Source: Lachnospiraceae bacterium (GTDB taxonomy: Bacteria > Bacillota > Clostridia > Lachnospirales > Lachnospiraceae). From it: 64,000 bases of DNA. Position 1 is the first letter of the stretch. Each line of letters starts with the position of its first letter. The notes under the pieces were generated by a model. That model made no database searches. It saw only the letters and a list, made by a program, of their open reading frames with translations, and was not told the origin of the DNA. Positions 53,083 through 62,738 of the stretch are shown here, in pieces. The position numbers and the translations under genes were made by a program. The stretch spans positions 27,974-91,973 of the forward strand of contig JAJQCZ010000024.1 of NCBI GenBank assembly GCA_021202465.1, given 5' to 3'.

Positions 53083-53967
53083 ATGAAACAGCCCCAAAAT
53101 ACGGCGAAAAAACATGAAAGCGAGACAGGTATTTCATGGCCAGGTGGTGCCAGATGTGCTGTGATGATATCTTTTGATCCAGATGGAGAGACTCTGTTTC
53201 GTAGCGGCCCGAAGGGAGCCGACTGGGCCTGGCCCAGGAGCCGAAGTATTGGGAGATATGGTCCGCATCGCGGATTACATAGGATTTTGGAAATGTTAGA
53301 TCGAAAGCAAGTACCAGCCACGTTTTTTGTTACGGCATTGACAGCTGCCAATTATCCGGAGGTGTTTAAGGAGATTCATTCTGCTGGTCATGAAATTGGT
53401 CATCATGGATATAATCACGAGCTGTTTAATTCGTATACCAGAGAGGAACAAAAAGAAATTATAGAAAAAAGTCAGGATGTGTTTGACTGTTTGACAGGTC
53501 AGACGGCAAAAGGATTTCGAACACCTTCGGGAGATTTTTCTTTTGATACACCAGAGTTATTGTTGGAAATGGGATTTTCCTATTCCAGTTCCATGCGAGG
53601 AGATGACAGGCCGTATCGAACAATGATCCACGATAAACCTTCAGATTTGATTGAGATACCAGCTAAATGGGAGCTGGATGATTATCCTCAGTTTGGCTAC
53701 AATTTTTATCCGGCAGATCCAGTTGGACAGGATCGGATCATGTCTAACCGGGCCGTTCTGGAAAACTGGAGAATGGAATTCGAGGGATATTATCGATATG
53801 GGCTTTGCTACGTGATCATGCTCCACCCTCAGCTCAGTGGAATGCCAGGACGATTGGCTATGGTAGAGGAGCTGATTGATACAATGCAAAGCTATCCGGA
53901 TGTGTGGTTCGCTTCCGGCAGTGAGATTGCCGATTGGTGGAGAACACAAACAAAAGGGGAGGACTGA
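53083..53967 (+). CDS. NodB-fold (polysaccharide deacetylase-type) amidohydrolase
   Basis: A 294-aa NodB homology domain protein with the metal-binding motifs altered to SFDPDGE (Asp32/Asp34) and HHGYNHE (about 107-113), and the RTPSGDFS and LHP motifs. There is no signal peptide, so it is cytosolic and unlikely to act on the cell wall; related cytosolic proteins include ureide/allantoin-type amidohydrolases (PuuE-like). The substrate is probably a small amide. Base composition is visibly more AT-rich than its neighbours. Stop overlaps the start of the second deacetylase. Confidence 0.85.
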   Translation: MKQPQNTAKKHESETGISWPGGARCAVMISFDPDGETLFRSGPKGADWAWPRSRSIGRYGPHRGLHRILEMLDRKQVPATFFVTALTAANYPEVFKEIHSAGHEIGHHGYNHELFNSYTREEQKEIIEKSQDVFDCLTGQTAKGFRTPSGDFSFDTPELLLEMGFSYSSSMRGDDRPYRTMIHDKPSDLIEIPAKWELDDYPQFGYNFYPADPVGQDRIMSNRAVLENWRMEFEGYYRYGLCYVIMLHPQLSGMPGRLAMVEELIDTMQSYPDVWFASGSEIADWWRTQTKGED

Positions 53968-54802
53968 TGACAAAAAAAGGCAATGGCCGGAGCCCTTTCA
54001 GGCAGCTGCCATGATTACTGTGGAGCTGGATGCGGAATATATATGGCTGTCAATGGATTCAGGCAATATTCGGAGGCCGAAGACCCTGTCTATGGGAACC
54101 TATGGGATGCTCCGCGGTCTGGATCGAGTGTTAGATGTTTTATCACGTGAAGATTGTAAGGCCACTTTTTTTGTCCCTGGAAAAGTGGCAGAGAAGTATA
54201 CGGAACAAATTCGTCAGGTTGTTTCTGCCGGGCATGAAATCGCTCTTCATGGTTATGCCCATGAAAATTTTGGACTTCTAAGCGAAAAAAAACAACGAGA
54301 GGCAATACGTAGGGGAAGTGTGGCTATAGAAGATGCGATAGGAATTCATCCTGTCGGTTTTCGTCTCCCTGAAGGAAATATGACACCGGGTACTTTGGGA
54401 ATCCTACAGGAAGAAGGATTTGGTTATGATAGTTCTCTTCTGGACAGTGATTTACCTTACATGCTTCAGGAAAAAGGATGGGAAAAGTCCATGGTGGAAA
54501 TTCCCATGCACTGGGAAATGCAGGATTTTCCATATTTTGCTTTTAATTACCACCCACCGGTACCAGCCGGGTGTCCTCGTATTGCTAGGTATACGGACGT
54601 ATTGGATATCTGGACAGAGGAAATGGAAGCCTATGCTCGAGAAGGTCTGTGCTATGTGTGGAAAGTAGACCCTCAGAGTATCGGAACTCCAGGGCGCATT
54701 GTTTTGATGGAGCGTTTACTAGAAAGAATGCATGATAAAAATTTTTGGTTCGCCTTAGGGAGGGAAATATCTGCTTTTTGGAAAAAACAGGAACAGGGAT
54801 AA
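53967..54802 (+). CDS. Second NodB-fold amidohydrolase, start out of frame in a poly-A run
   Basis: A paralogue of the previous protein (VELDAEYIWLSMDSGN; LHGYAHE; RLPEGNMTPGT). A consensus binding site GGGGAGG precedes ATG at 53967, overlapping the previous stop (TGATG). That ATG reads ATG ACA AAA AAA GGC, whereas the protein body continues in the -1 frame as AAA AAA AGG CAA TGG (KKRQWPEPF). An A7 run (53972-53978) separates them. Either a -1 slip occurs at A AAA AAA, or one A is missing. The first in-frame ATG of the body is at 54011, without a good binding site, giving 263 aa. AT-rich like its neighbour. Confidence 0.78.
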
Positions 54803-54859
54803 GCATATGGCAGTGCGCGCAGCCATATCTGATCAAATAAACAAGAAAATGGAGGAAAA

Positions 54860-56533
54860 ATGATGAAGGAAGGAAAAACCAGGAAAAGAAGACTTAGAAG
54901 AACTCTGGCACTTTTGCTGGCATTGATCACAGTTCTGAGCGGATGCGGGAGCAGCAGCTCGGGAAGTACAGACACGTCGGCTGCAGCTGGTGAGAGTGCT
55001 GCGACCACAGCTGCGGAGGTCACGTCGGTGACCGGAGAGAGTGAGGAAGCGGCGGCGTCTGGAGAAGCCCAATATGGTGGAGACCTGAGGGTCACAATCT
55101 CCAGCGATCCGGCCAGCCTGGATGTGATGCTAGAGGATGTGGTCGATGCGCAGATTCCCGGTTATCACGTTTTTGAGACAGCCATCTGTAATGACGCCAG
55201 CGGCAACATTTATCCACAGGTCTGTACCTATGAGGAAACGGACACTCAGGTAATCCTGAAGGTGCGCGACGGTGTCACCTTCCACAATGGAAATGCAGTA
55301 ACCATCGAGGACGTGGAGGCCTCTGCGGTACGCTGGCTGGCCAACGTATCCTCTGCTGAGACCTACGTGGGCAGCGTTCTGGAAAGCATGGAGATCGTAG
55401 ATGATACACTTGTTTTTACGTTCACCGAGCCTGCTCCTCTGGCCACAACGGTGATGGCTTTCTATGACCAGGGGCTGTATATCATGCCGAAGGAGATCTG
55501 TGAAAAATATCCGGACAGCAAGATCGCGGACGAAGATTTGATCGGAACCGGTCCCTATAAGTTCGTGGAACATCAGGCGGATCGCTATATCCTGTTAGAA
55601 AAGTATGAGGATTATCAGCCAATGGATAATGGCGATGCCACCGGTATGGCGGCGGCTCGGATGGGTTATGTAGATCATATTTATTTCTATCCGGTGAGTG
55701 ATAAATCAGCCCGTGTTAACGGTTTGTTGACAGGAGAATATGATATTGCTATCGGCGCGCCGCAAAACATGATTGATCAGATCAATGCCAATGAAGGTAC
55801 TGAGGTGGTGTTGAAGTCCGATGAGATTTTTGCCGGTCTGATCTTTAACTACGCAGAAGGTGCCTGCACAGATGTGAACCTGCGGAATGCGATCCTGGCC
55901 TGCCTGGATATGGACGAGCTGATGCTGGCGGCGCAGGGATCCGAGGATCTGTATGTGCTGAATCCGGGCGTCATGAGTGTGAACAGCAAATGGTATACCG
56001 ACGAGAGCCTGGGAAAATACAACAATGTCGATCTTGAGGCGGCGAAGGAGTATCTGGAACAGTCCTCGTACGATGGAGAAGAACTGGTATTTATTACCAC
56101 GAAGGATAATGATTATTTCTACAAGACGGCGCTGGCTCTGTCGGAAATGGTGGCGGAGATCGGCATCAATATTGATTTGCAGGTGTATGACAACGCGACG
56201 CTGAAGGAATACCGGATGGATTCATCAAAGTATGATATGTGCAGCGTCGGTTTGAGCTCCAAAGTGGATCCTACCCAGATTTCCTTCCTGGAGAGCGGCT
56301 GGGCCGGTTTCTATGAGTCAGAGCAAAAGGATACACTGATTGCGCAGATGAAGGCAGAGACTGACTTTGATAAGCGTTATGAGCTCTGGGTGGAGCTGAC
56401 AAAGGTTCTGTATGAGGAGCTGCCCAATATCACTTTCGGTGAGCGGTTGATGGTTCTTGCTAAGAGTACCAGTGTGCAGAACATCTATGATGGGACACAG
56501 AAGTTCTACTGGAATACCTGGATTGAAGAATAA
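54860..56533 (+). CDS. Dpp/Opp-type ABC transporter substrate-binding lipoprotein
   Basis: A 557-aa SBP family 5 lipoprotein: signal peptide ending LSGCGSS, Ser/Thr linker, then YGGDLRVTISSDPASLD (family start), a VRDGVTFHNGNAVTIEDVEAS segment and a C-terminal lobe. It would capture a peptide-like or opine-like compound outside the cell. Binding site GGAGGAAAA. Followed by a GC hairpin region, then two permeases and two ATPases. Confidence 0.92.
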   Translation: MMKEGKTRKRRLRRTLALLLALITVLSGCGSSSSGSTDTSAAAGESAATTAAEVTSVTGESEEAAASGEAQYGGDLRVTISSDPASLDVMLEDVVDAQIPGYHVFETAICNDASGNIYPQVCTYEETDTQVILKVRDGVTFHNGNAVTIEDVEASAVRWLANVSSAETYVGSVLESMEIVDDTLVFTFTEPAPLATTVMAFYDQGLYIMPKEICEKYPDSKIADEDLIGTGPYKFVEHQADRYILLEKYEDYQPMDNGDATGMAAARMGYVDHIYFYPVSDKSARVNGLLTGEYDIAIGAPQNMIDQINANEGTEVVLKSDEIFAGLIFNYAEGACTDVNLRNAILACLDMDELMLAAQGSEDLYVLNPGVMSVNSKWYTDESLGKYNNVDLEAAKEYLEQSSYDGEELVFITTKDNDYFYKTALALSEMVAEIGINIDLQVYDNATLKEYRMDSSKYDMCSVGLSSKVDPTQISFLESGWAGFYESEQKDTLIAQMKAETDFDKRYELWVELTKVLYEELPNITFGERLMVLAKSTSVQNIYDGTQKFYWNTWIEE

Positions 56534-56672
56534 TTAGTGCCTGGCTGCCCGGCAGCAGCAGGGTGGTTTGCGGGAGAACGGGAGAGGAGGCCTGGCTCCT
56601 CCTCTCCCTCCGTCGGAAGGGGAAGAAAGACTCCGGGAAGAAGACGGGACAGGAAGATGAGGGATTTAGCTT
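56534..56672 (+). other. Intercistronic hairpin region between binding protein and permeases
   Basis: Contains GGGAGAGGAGG pairing with CCTCCTCTCCC around CCTGGCT (about 56580-56609). Like the hairpin in the arabinose operon, it could raise binding-protein expression over the membrane components. No gene here. Confidence 0.5.
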
Positions 56673-57620
56673 ATGATCAATTACACGATACGTCGGATAC
56701 TATCCGCCATTCCCACCCTTCTGGTGGTGGCGGTCGTGATATTTTTTCTGATTCGCTGCGTGCCGGGCAGCCCGGCGCTGACGATGCTGGGAGATGAAGC
56801 GACGGTCGAGGAGATCGCGGCCATGGAAGAGGAAATGGGTCTCGATCAGCCGGTGGTCGTCCAGTTTGTCAAATGGATTGGAAATATACTGAAAGGAGAT
56901 TTCGGAACCTCCATTTACTATGAAAAGCCGGTGCTCGAGGTGATTTTTTCACGCATGCAGCCCACAGTGATCCTGGTGATTTATGCGATGATCATCGGCA
57001 TTGTGATCGGCGTTTCACTGGGCATGCTGGCAGCCATTTATCGGAACAGCTGGATCGATAAGGTCTGTATGGTTTTGTCCACATTGGGCATTTCCCTGCC
57101 GGGTTTCTGGCTGGGACTGAACCTGGTGCTGCTGTTCGCTGTGACGCTGGGGTGGTTCCCTTCGGTGGGGTATGTCTACATTGAGGAAGGTGGTCTGCTG
57201 GAAACGCTGCGGTATCTGACGTTGCCGGCGGTTGCTCTCGGACTGCAGCGCTCCGCCAGTCTGGCGCGGATCACGCGCTCCAGCATGCTCGAAGTGCTGA
57301 ATGAAGATTATATTCGGACGGCCCGCGCCAAGGGACTGCCCACCCGGCGTGTGATCTGCCTTCATGCGCTGAAAAATTCGATGAATCAGATCCTGACGCA
57401 GATTGGTATCTCCATTGCCCATCTTCTGGGCGGCTCCATCGTTATTGAGAACATTTTTACGATTCCGGGGCTGGGGCGTCTGGCCTACGATGCCATCACC
57501 CGGCGGGATTATCCGCTGATTCAGGGCCAGATCCTGTATATTGCCTTTATCTATGTGTTTATCAATCTGATTGTGGATCTATTGTACAAATTCTTTGATC
57601 CCCGCATTGAGTTCAAGTAA
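56673..57620 (+). CDS. ABC transporter permease (DppB-like)
   Basis: A 315-aa permease with six spans and the typical N-terminus (INYTIRRILSAIPTLLVVAVVIFFLIRCVPGSPA). The EAA loop DYIRTARAKGLPTRRVICLHALKN contacts the ATPases. Partner of the next gene. The binding site is weak (GAGGGAT). Confidence 0.92.
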   Translation: MINYTIRRILSAIPTLLVVAVVIFFLIRCVPGSPALTMLGDEATVEEIAAMEEEMGLDQPVVVQFVKWIGNILKGDFGTSIYYEKPVLEVIFSRMQPTVILVIYAMIIGIVIGVSLGMLAAIYRNSWIDKVCMVLSTLGISLPGFWLGLNLVLLFAVTLGWFPSVGYVYIEEGGLLETLRYLTLPAVALGLQRSASLARITRSSMLEVLNEDYIRTARAKGLPTRRVICLHALKNSMNQILTQIGISIAHLLGGSIVIENIFTIPGLGRLAYDAITRRDYPLIQGQILYIAFIYVFINLIVDLLYKFFDPRIEFK

Positions 57621-57632
57621 GGGGGTGGATGT

Positions 57633-58472
57633 ATGAAGAAAAAAAGAAACTGGAGAAAATTCTTTTCGAAGTACAATCTGGTTCTGATCGGAGGCAGCAT
57701 GTTCCTGATCCTGGTGATCGTGGCCATCCTCGCGCCGTGGATCAGTCCCTATGATCCGAAAGCGATGGAAATGACCAACGCACTGCAGCCTCCGTCGCTG
57801 GCTCACCTCTGCGGGACCGATGAATTCGGCCGTGATGTATTTTCACGAATTCTTTACGGCGCACGGATCTCGCTGACGATTTCCCTGTCCGTGATGGCGG
57901 TTGTTGGTGTGGTGGGAACAGTTCTGGGGATGCTTGCCGGTTATTATCATCTGGCAGATACCATTATCATGCGTTTCATGGATGGACTGATGGCTTTCCC
58001 GACGGTGATTCTGGCGCTGGTGATTCTGACCGTTCTGGGCTCCGGGATCCCGAATCTGGTGCTGGCTTTGTCCATTGCTCAGCTGCCGCGCATGGTGCGT
58101 ACGGTGCGGACAACCGTCGTTTCTGCCAAACAGCTGGAGCATGTGGAGACGGCCCGGGCGATGGGCGCTTCCGATGCACGCATCATGTTCCGGTATATTC
58201 TGCCGCTCTGTATCTCACCGATGATCATCCGACTGACTCTGATCATGGCGTTGACTGTGCTTAATGAAGCCAGCCTGACCTTCCTGGGTGTGGGCCTTTC
58301 GCCGGATATTCCCAGCTGGGGTACCATTCTTTCGGAGGCGAGGGTACATATTCAGACCTCTGGCTATCTGATTGTGTTGCCCGGATTTGCCATTGTGTGG
58401 TCCGTCATGTCGCTGAACCTGTTGGGTGATGGTCTGCGGGATGTACTTGATCCCAAGCTGAGCAAAAAGTAA
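57633..58472 (+). CDS. ABC transporter permease (DppC-like)
   Basis: A 279-aa permease of the DppC type: N-terminal span, LCGTDEFGRDVFSRILYGARISL motif, and EAA loop EHVETARAMGASDARIMFRYILP. Starts 12 bases after dppB with a GGGGGTGG binding site. Confidence 0.93.
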   Translation: MKKKRNWRKFFSKYNLVLIGGSMFLILVIVAILAPWISPYDPKAMEMTNALQPPSLAHLCGTDEFGRDVFSRILYGARISLTISLSVMAVVGVVGTVLGMLAGYYHLADTIIMRFMDGLMAFPTVILALVILTVLGSGIPNLVLALSIAQLPRMVRTVRTTVVSAKQLEHVETARAMGASDARIMFRYILPLCISPMIIRLTLIMALTVLNEASLTFLGVGLSPDIPSWGTILSEARVHIQTSGYLIVLPGFAIVWSVMSLNLLGDGLRDVLDPKLSKK

Positions 58473-58485
58473 AGGAGGCGGGCCT

Positions 58486-59466
58486 GTGAGTAAAAGAATA
58501 CTGGACGTCAGAGATCTGACGGTAGATTTCTCTTCCTTCGGGGAGACAACGAAAATTGTTCGGGGTGTCAGCTTCCATATTCACGAGGGAGAGACCGTCG
58601 GCATCGTCGGAGAATCCGGCTGCGGCAAGAGTATGACGGCGATGGCGATCATGCGTCTGATTCAGTGCCCGCCCGGTGTTCTCGGCGGAAGCATCCGGCT
58701 GCATGACAGAGAGATTCTCAGTCTTTCCGAAAAGGAAATGCGCCAGGTGCGCGGCAATGAGATCTCAATGATCTTTCAGGAGCCGATGACCAGTCTGAAT
58801 CCGGTGATTACAGTCGGAAAACAACTGATGGAGGTCTTTCAGACACATCAGAAGCTGTCCCGCGAAGAGGCCTGGAAGAAATCCGTAGAGGCTCTCAAGC
58901 TGGTTAAGATTGCTCTGCCGGAACAGAGGATGAAGGAGTATCCTTATCAGTTGTCCGGGGGGATGCGTCAGCGTGTCATGATTGCCATGGCGCTCTCCTG
59001 CCGCCCGCGTTTATTGATTGCTGATGAACCCACGACGGCGCTCGATGTAACGATACAGGCACAGATCCTCGGCCTGATGCGGGGGCTGAGGGAGGAGCTG
59101 GGCACCTCGATCATGTTGATCACTCATGATCTCGGGGTTGTCCGGGAAGTCTGCTCCCGTGCCATCATTTTCTACTGCGGACAGATTGTGGAAGAAGGAA
59201 AGGTAGAGGAACTGTTCCAACGTCCCTTACATCCTTATACGCAGGGTCTTCTGAAATCCATTCCGGCGCTGGATGACAGTGGTGAAAAGCTGTATGTGAT
59301 TCCCGGCAGTGTGCCCAGCCTTCAGAGTCTGCCCGGAGGCTGTGTGTTTCATCCGCGCTGCGAGTATGCGTCAGAAAAATGTCGCCAGACGGATCCGCCC
59401 ATGTTTGAGACAGGGGGCGGACACTGCGCCAGATGCTGGCTGTATGAGAAGGAGGGACAGGCATGA
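58486..59466 (+). CDS. ABC transporter ATP-binding protein (DppD-like)
   Basis: A 326-aa ATPase with Walker A GESGCGKSMT, signature LSGGMRQRV, Walker B LLIADEPTTALD and the C-terminal oligopeptide domain with Cys-rich end (CVFHPRCEYASEKC). Starts with GTG at 58486 after AAAGGAGGCG. Overlaps the next ATPase by 4 bases (ATGA). Confidence 0.93.
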   Translation: MSKRILDVRDLTVDFSSFGETTKIVRGVSFHIHEGETVGIVGESGCGKSMTAMAIMRLIQCPPGVLGGSIRLHDREILSLSEKEMRQVRGNEISMIFQEPMTSLNPVITVGKQLMEVFQTHQKLSREEAWKKSVEALKLVKIALPEQRMKEYPYQLSGGMRQRVMIAMALSCRPRLLIADEPTTALDVTIQAQILGLMRGLREELGTSIMLITHDLGVVREVCSRAIIFYCGQIVEEGKVEELFQRPLHPYTQGLLKSIPALDDSGEKLYVIPGSVPSLQSLPGGCVFHPRCEYASEKCRQTDPPMFETGGGHCARCWLYEKEGQA

Positions 59467-60452
59467 CGGAAGAGAAAAAGGTGCTGGTGGAAGTAAGGCA
59501 TCTCGCCAAATGGTTCCCCATTCGCAAAGGCCTGACGCTGAGAACCGTGGGTCATATCAAGGCGGTGGACGATGTGAGCTTCCAGATCTATCAGGGAGAA
59601 ACATTGGGCCTGGTGGGAGAGTCCGGCTGCGGTAAGACGACGCTGGTGCGCACGATGCTGCGGTTGACGGAGCCGACAGCCGGAGAGATGGTCTATGACG
59701 GTGAGGATTTCCTGCGGCTGAATAAAAAAGAACTGAAAGAAAAACGAAAGGATATGCAGATTGTGTTCCAGGATCCTTTTGGTTCGCTTCATCCCAAGAT
59801 GAAGATACGAACTATTCTGGAGGAACCGCTGATTATCAACAAATATGGAGATAAGGAGACGCGGGCTGCCCGTGTCCGGGAATTGATGGAGCTGGTGGAT
59901 CTGAAGGAGGAACAGCTGGATCGCTACCCGCACGAATTTTCCGGTGGTCAGAGGCAGCGTATCGTGATTGCCCGGGCCCTTGCCACGAATCCGGCCTTTG
60001 TTGTCTGCGACGAGCCGGTCTCCGCACTGGATGTCTCCGTGCGTTCTCAGATTCTGAATCTGCTCAATGATCTGCAGGAGAAATTTCAGCTGACCTACCT
60101 GTTCATCAGTCACGATTTGTCTGTGGTGGAGCATATCTGCGACCGTGTGGTTGTGATGTACCTGGGAAAGGTCGTGGAGATGGCAACGAGAGAGCAGCTG
60201 TTTCGGAATCCGCTGCATCCCTATACGCAGGCGCTGTTTTCTGCGGTGCCGCAGGTGAATCCGGAGAAGCAGAGAGAGAGAATCCCGCTTGAGGGAGATA
60301 TCCCCAGCCCGGCCGATCCGCCGCCCGGCTGCCATTTCCACGGAAGATGCCGCTATGCCTGCGAGGAATGCCGGAGCAGAGAGCCGGAGCTGGTAGATCT
60401 GGGTGACGGTCATCTGGTGGCCTGTCATCGCTGCATCAATAAGAACTTATAA
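59463..60452 (+). CDS. ABC transporter ATP-binding protein (DppF-like)
   Basis: A 329-aa ATPase: Walker [11 protein letters not shown], signature FSGGQRQRI, Walker [13 protein letters not shown], and the C-terminal oligopeptide-transporter domain ([14 protein letters not shown]). It completes the five-gene importer. Confidence 0.93.
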   Translation: MTEEKKVLVEVRHLAKWFPIRKGLTLRTVGHIKAVDDVSFQIYQGETLGLVGESGCGKTTLVRTMLRLTEPTAGEMVYDGEDFLRLNKKELKEKRKDMQIVFQDPFGSLHPKMKIRTILEEPLIINKYGDKETRAARVRELMELVDLKEEQLDRYPHEFSGGQRQRIVIARALATNPAFVVCDEPVSALDVSVRSQILNLLNDLQEKFQLTYLFISHDLSVVEHICDRVVVMYLGKVVEMATREQLFRNPLHPYTQALFSAVPQVNPEKQRERIPLEGDIPSPADPPPGCHFHGRCRYACEECRSREPELVDLGDGHLVACHRCINKNL

Positions 60453-60483
60453 TTACAGTTCATAGAGAGGGGAGAAGCACAGG

Positions 60484-61536
60484 ATGAGTGAATTTCGTGT
60501 GATTCGTATCGAGGGGGACACTCCATATGATCGGGGGTTTCAGTATGGACAGGAGGCCCGCGAAGAGATCTTCAAGTGTATCCGAACGTATCAGGAGTAT
60601 TTTATCGCAGCCAGATGTATGCCCTGGGAGGAAGCGTTGATCTATACAGATCAATTCGCTGCATATCTGGAAAAGGATTTTGGACGGGAACTGGAGGAGG
60701 TGCGCGGTATTGCCGACGGGGCTGGCGTCTCGTTCCGGGAAATTATGCTGCTGAACTGTCGCTATGAATTTCAACATTTTCCTGTGAAAAATGAGTGCAC
60801 GGCCTTTGTCCTGCTGCGGGAAGCCAATGTCGATCATCATGTTTATCTGGGACAGAACTGGGATAATCGCCCGTATATGCTTCCCCATACGATTATTCTG
60901 CACATCACCGAGGAGGACGGAACCCGGATCATGGGGATGACGGAAGCCGGACAATTGATCCGCAATGGGTTCAACTCCTATGGCGTAGGTCTGTGCGCCA
61001 ACAGTCTTACCTCCACCCGGGACCGGGAGGGCCTCGGGGTGCCGGCCAATTTCATGCGGCGTCATATGCTGTCCATGCATTCGCTGGACGAAATGGTGGC
61101 CGGTCTGATCAACAGCCGGAGGACAGTGTCCAACAATTACTGCATGGCTTCCAGTGAAAACCGCGCTGTCGATGTGGAAGCGGTGCCGGAAGCTCCCTGG
61201 ATCCTGCTTCCGGAAAAGAATCTGCTGACGCATGCCAACCATCTGATCGTTCAGAAAGAACTGGAAGCGTCACAGGGGAGCAAATTTCGCGGGGAACTGC
61301 TGTATTCCCTTCTTGATCAGAAGAACGGGCAGATCACAGTGGACTATCTCAAGGAATGCCTGAAAAATCATGAGAATTATCCGGATTCTCTCTGTGCGCA
61401 TGCTCCGGAGGGAGAAACGGATCTGAAGAAACTGTGGCAGACCAACGCATCAATCATCTATGATCTGGACACGCTGGAAATGGATATCTGCTATGGGCCG
61501 CCCTGCCAGGGAACGTATAAAAAGTATTCTCTGTGA
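60484..61536 (+). CDS. C45-type Ntn hydrolase (acyltransferase/amidase-like)
   Basis: A 350-aa C45-family protein (DTPYDRGFQYGQEAREEI; VRGIADGAGVSFREIMLLNCRYEF). The probable nucleophile is Cys105 in NECTAF, expected to be exposed by self-cleavage. The family hydrolyses or transfers acyl groups on amide nitrogen. With an importer before it and an M20 amidohydrolase after it, the likely job is removing an acyl group from the imported compound. The 3' end closely precedes the M20 start. Confidence 0.88.
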   Translation: MSEFRVIRIEGDTPYDRGFQYGQEAREEIFKCIRTYQEYFIAARCMPWEEALIYTDQFAAYLEKDFGRELEEVRGIADGAGVSFREIMLLNCRYEFQHFPVKNECTAFVLLREANVDHHVYLGQNWDNRPYMLPHTIILHITEEDGTRIMGMTEAGQLIRNGFNSYGVGLCANSLTSTRDREGLGVPANFMRRHMLSMHSLDEMVAGLINSRRTVSNNYCMASSENRAVDVEAVPEAPWILLPEKNLLTHANHLIVQKELEASQGSKFRGELLYSLLDQKNGQITVDYLKECLKNHENYPDSLCAHAPEGETDLKKLWQTNASIIYDLDTLEMDICYGPPCQGTYKKYSL

Positions 61537-61556
61537 TTCGGAGAGGAGAGAGATGC

Positions 61557-62726
61557 ATGAAAGAACAGCTGATCGACAGGATCCGGCAGAGGTCGGAGGA
61601 ATATGTCCGGATGTCGGATGCGATTTTTGATCATCCGGAAGTGGGTCTGGAAGAGTATTATGCCGCGGATCTCCTGACCGGTTATCTGGAGAAGGAGGGA
61701 TTTCGCGTCGAGCGGGGGCTGGCCGGTCTGCCTACGGCCTTCCGGGCCGTGTGGGAGCAGGGGAAGGGCGGGCCATCCATTGGCCTCCTCTGCGAGTATG
61801 ACGCTCTGAAGGGATTTGGGCATGGCTGCGGTCATCATATGCAGGGACCGGCCATTCTGGGAGCAGCGGCCGCCCTGAAAGATTGTGTAAAGGATCTTCC
61901 GTATCGGATTATTGTCTATGGAACTCCGGGGGAAGAAAATGCAGCCGGGAAGGTGACGATGCTGCACGGGGGCTGTTTTCGGGATATTGATGTGGCACTG
62001 ATGACGCATGCGAATCCGGAGACCAATGTGGATGTGAAGAGTTTGGCGATGCGCAGCTATCAGGCGGAGTATTTCGGCCGCGCGGCGCATGCCGCGATCC
62101 GGCCGGAGGAGGGACGGAGCGCACTGGATGCCCTCATGCTGGCCTGTCATGGCGTAGAGTGCCTGCGCGAGCATGTGAGGGACGATGTGCGGATGCATTA
62201 TGCGATCCGGGAGACGAGTCCATTGACCAATGTGGTACCGGCTCATACGGTGTCTTCCTTCACCCTGCGTTCGGAAAGCAGCCGCTATCTGGATGAATTG
62301 TCTGAACGTCTCTTTAAGGTTCTGCGCGGCGCGGCCATGATGACGGAGACTGAAGTGACGATCGTAGAGAAGTCACATCTGGATAATAAGATTCCGGTTT
62401 TTCTTCTCAACGATCTTCTGATGGACAACGCCCGTCGGATTCAGGCACCCCAGCTGGGAGAACCACGGAAAAAGACCGGCTCCACGGATTTCGGCAATGT
62501 GATGCATGAGATTCCCGGATCCTGCATCCGGATTGCCTTCGTACCGAAGGGAACCTCCTCTCATTCGCAGGAATATCTGGACGCCGGGAAAAGCGAGGCG
62601 GCGCATCAGGCGGTGATCGCGGCAGCGGAGATCCTCGCCATGACGGCCTGGGATCTGATCTCCCGCGAGGGACTGCTGGATCAGATCAGGGCAGAATTTA
62701 AAAGAAATCTGGAAGAAATGGGATAG
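61557..62726 (+). CDS. M20-family amidohydrolase (AbgB-like)
   Basis: A 389-aa metallo-amidohydrolase. Zinc-binding features: CEYDALKGFGHGCGHH (His in GCGHH), PGEENAAGK (catalytic and ligand Glu), and a dimerisation lid domain (RAAHAAIRPEEGRSALDAL). The layout is closest to p-aminobenzoyl-glutamate/N-acyl amino acid hydrolases. It would cleave an amide bond of an N-acyl amino acid or amide. Start at 61557 with GGAGAGAG upstream; 20 bases after the C45 stop. Confidence 0.9.
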   Translation: MKEQLIDRIRQRSEEYVRMSDAIFDHPEVGLEEYYAADLLTGYLEKEGFRVERGLAGLPTAFRAVWEQGKGGPSIGLLCEYDALKGFGHGCGHHMQGPAILGAAAALKDCVKDLPYRIIVYGTPGEENAAGKVTMLHGGCFRDIDVALMTHANPETNVDVKSLAMRSYQAEYFGRAAHAAIRPEEGRSALDALMLACHGVECLREHVRDDVRMHYAIRETSPLTNVVPAHTVSSFTLRSESSRYLDELSERLFKVLRGAAMMTETEVTIVEKSHLDNKIPVFLLNDLLMDNARRIQAPQLGEPRKKTGSTDFGNVMHEIPGSCIRIAFVPKGTSSHSQEYLDAGKSEAAHQAVIAAAEILAMTAWDLISREGLLDQIRAEFKRNLEEMG

Positions 62727-62738
62727 GAGGCTATAGAG

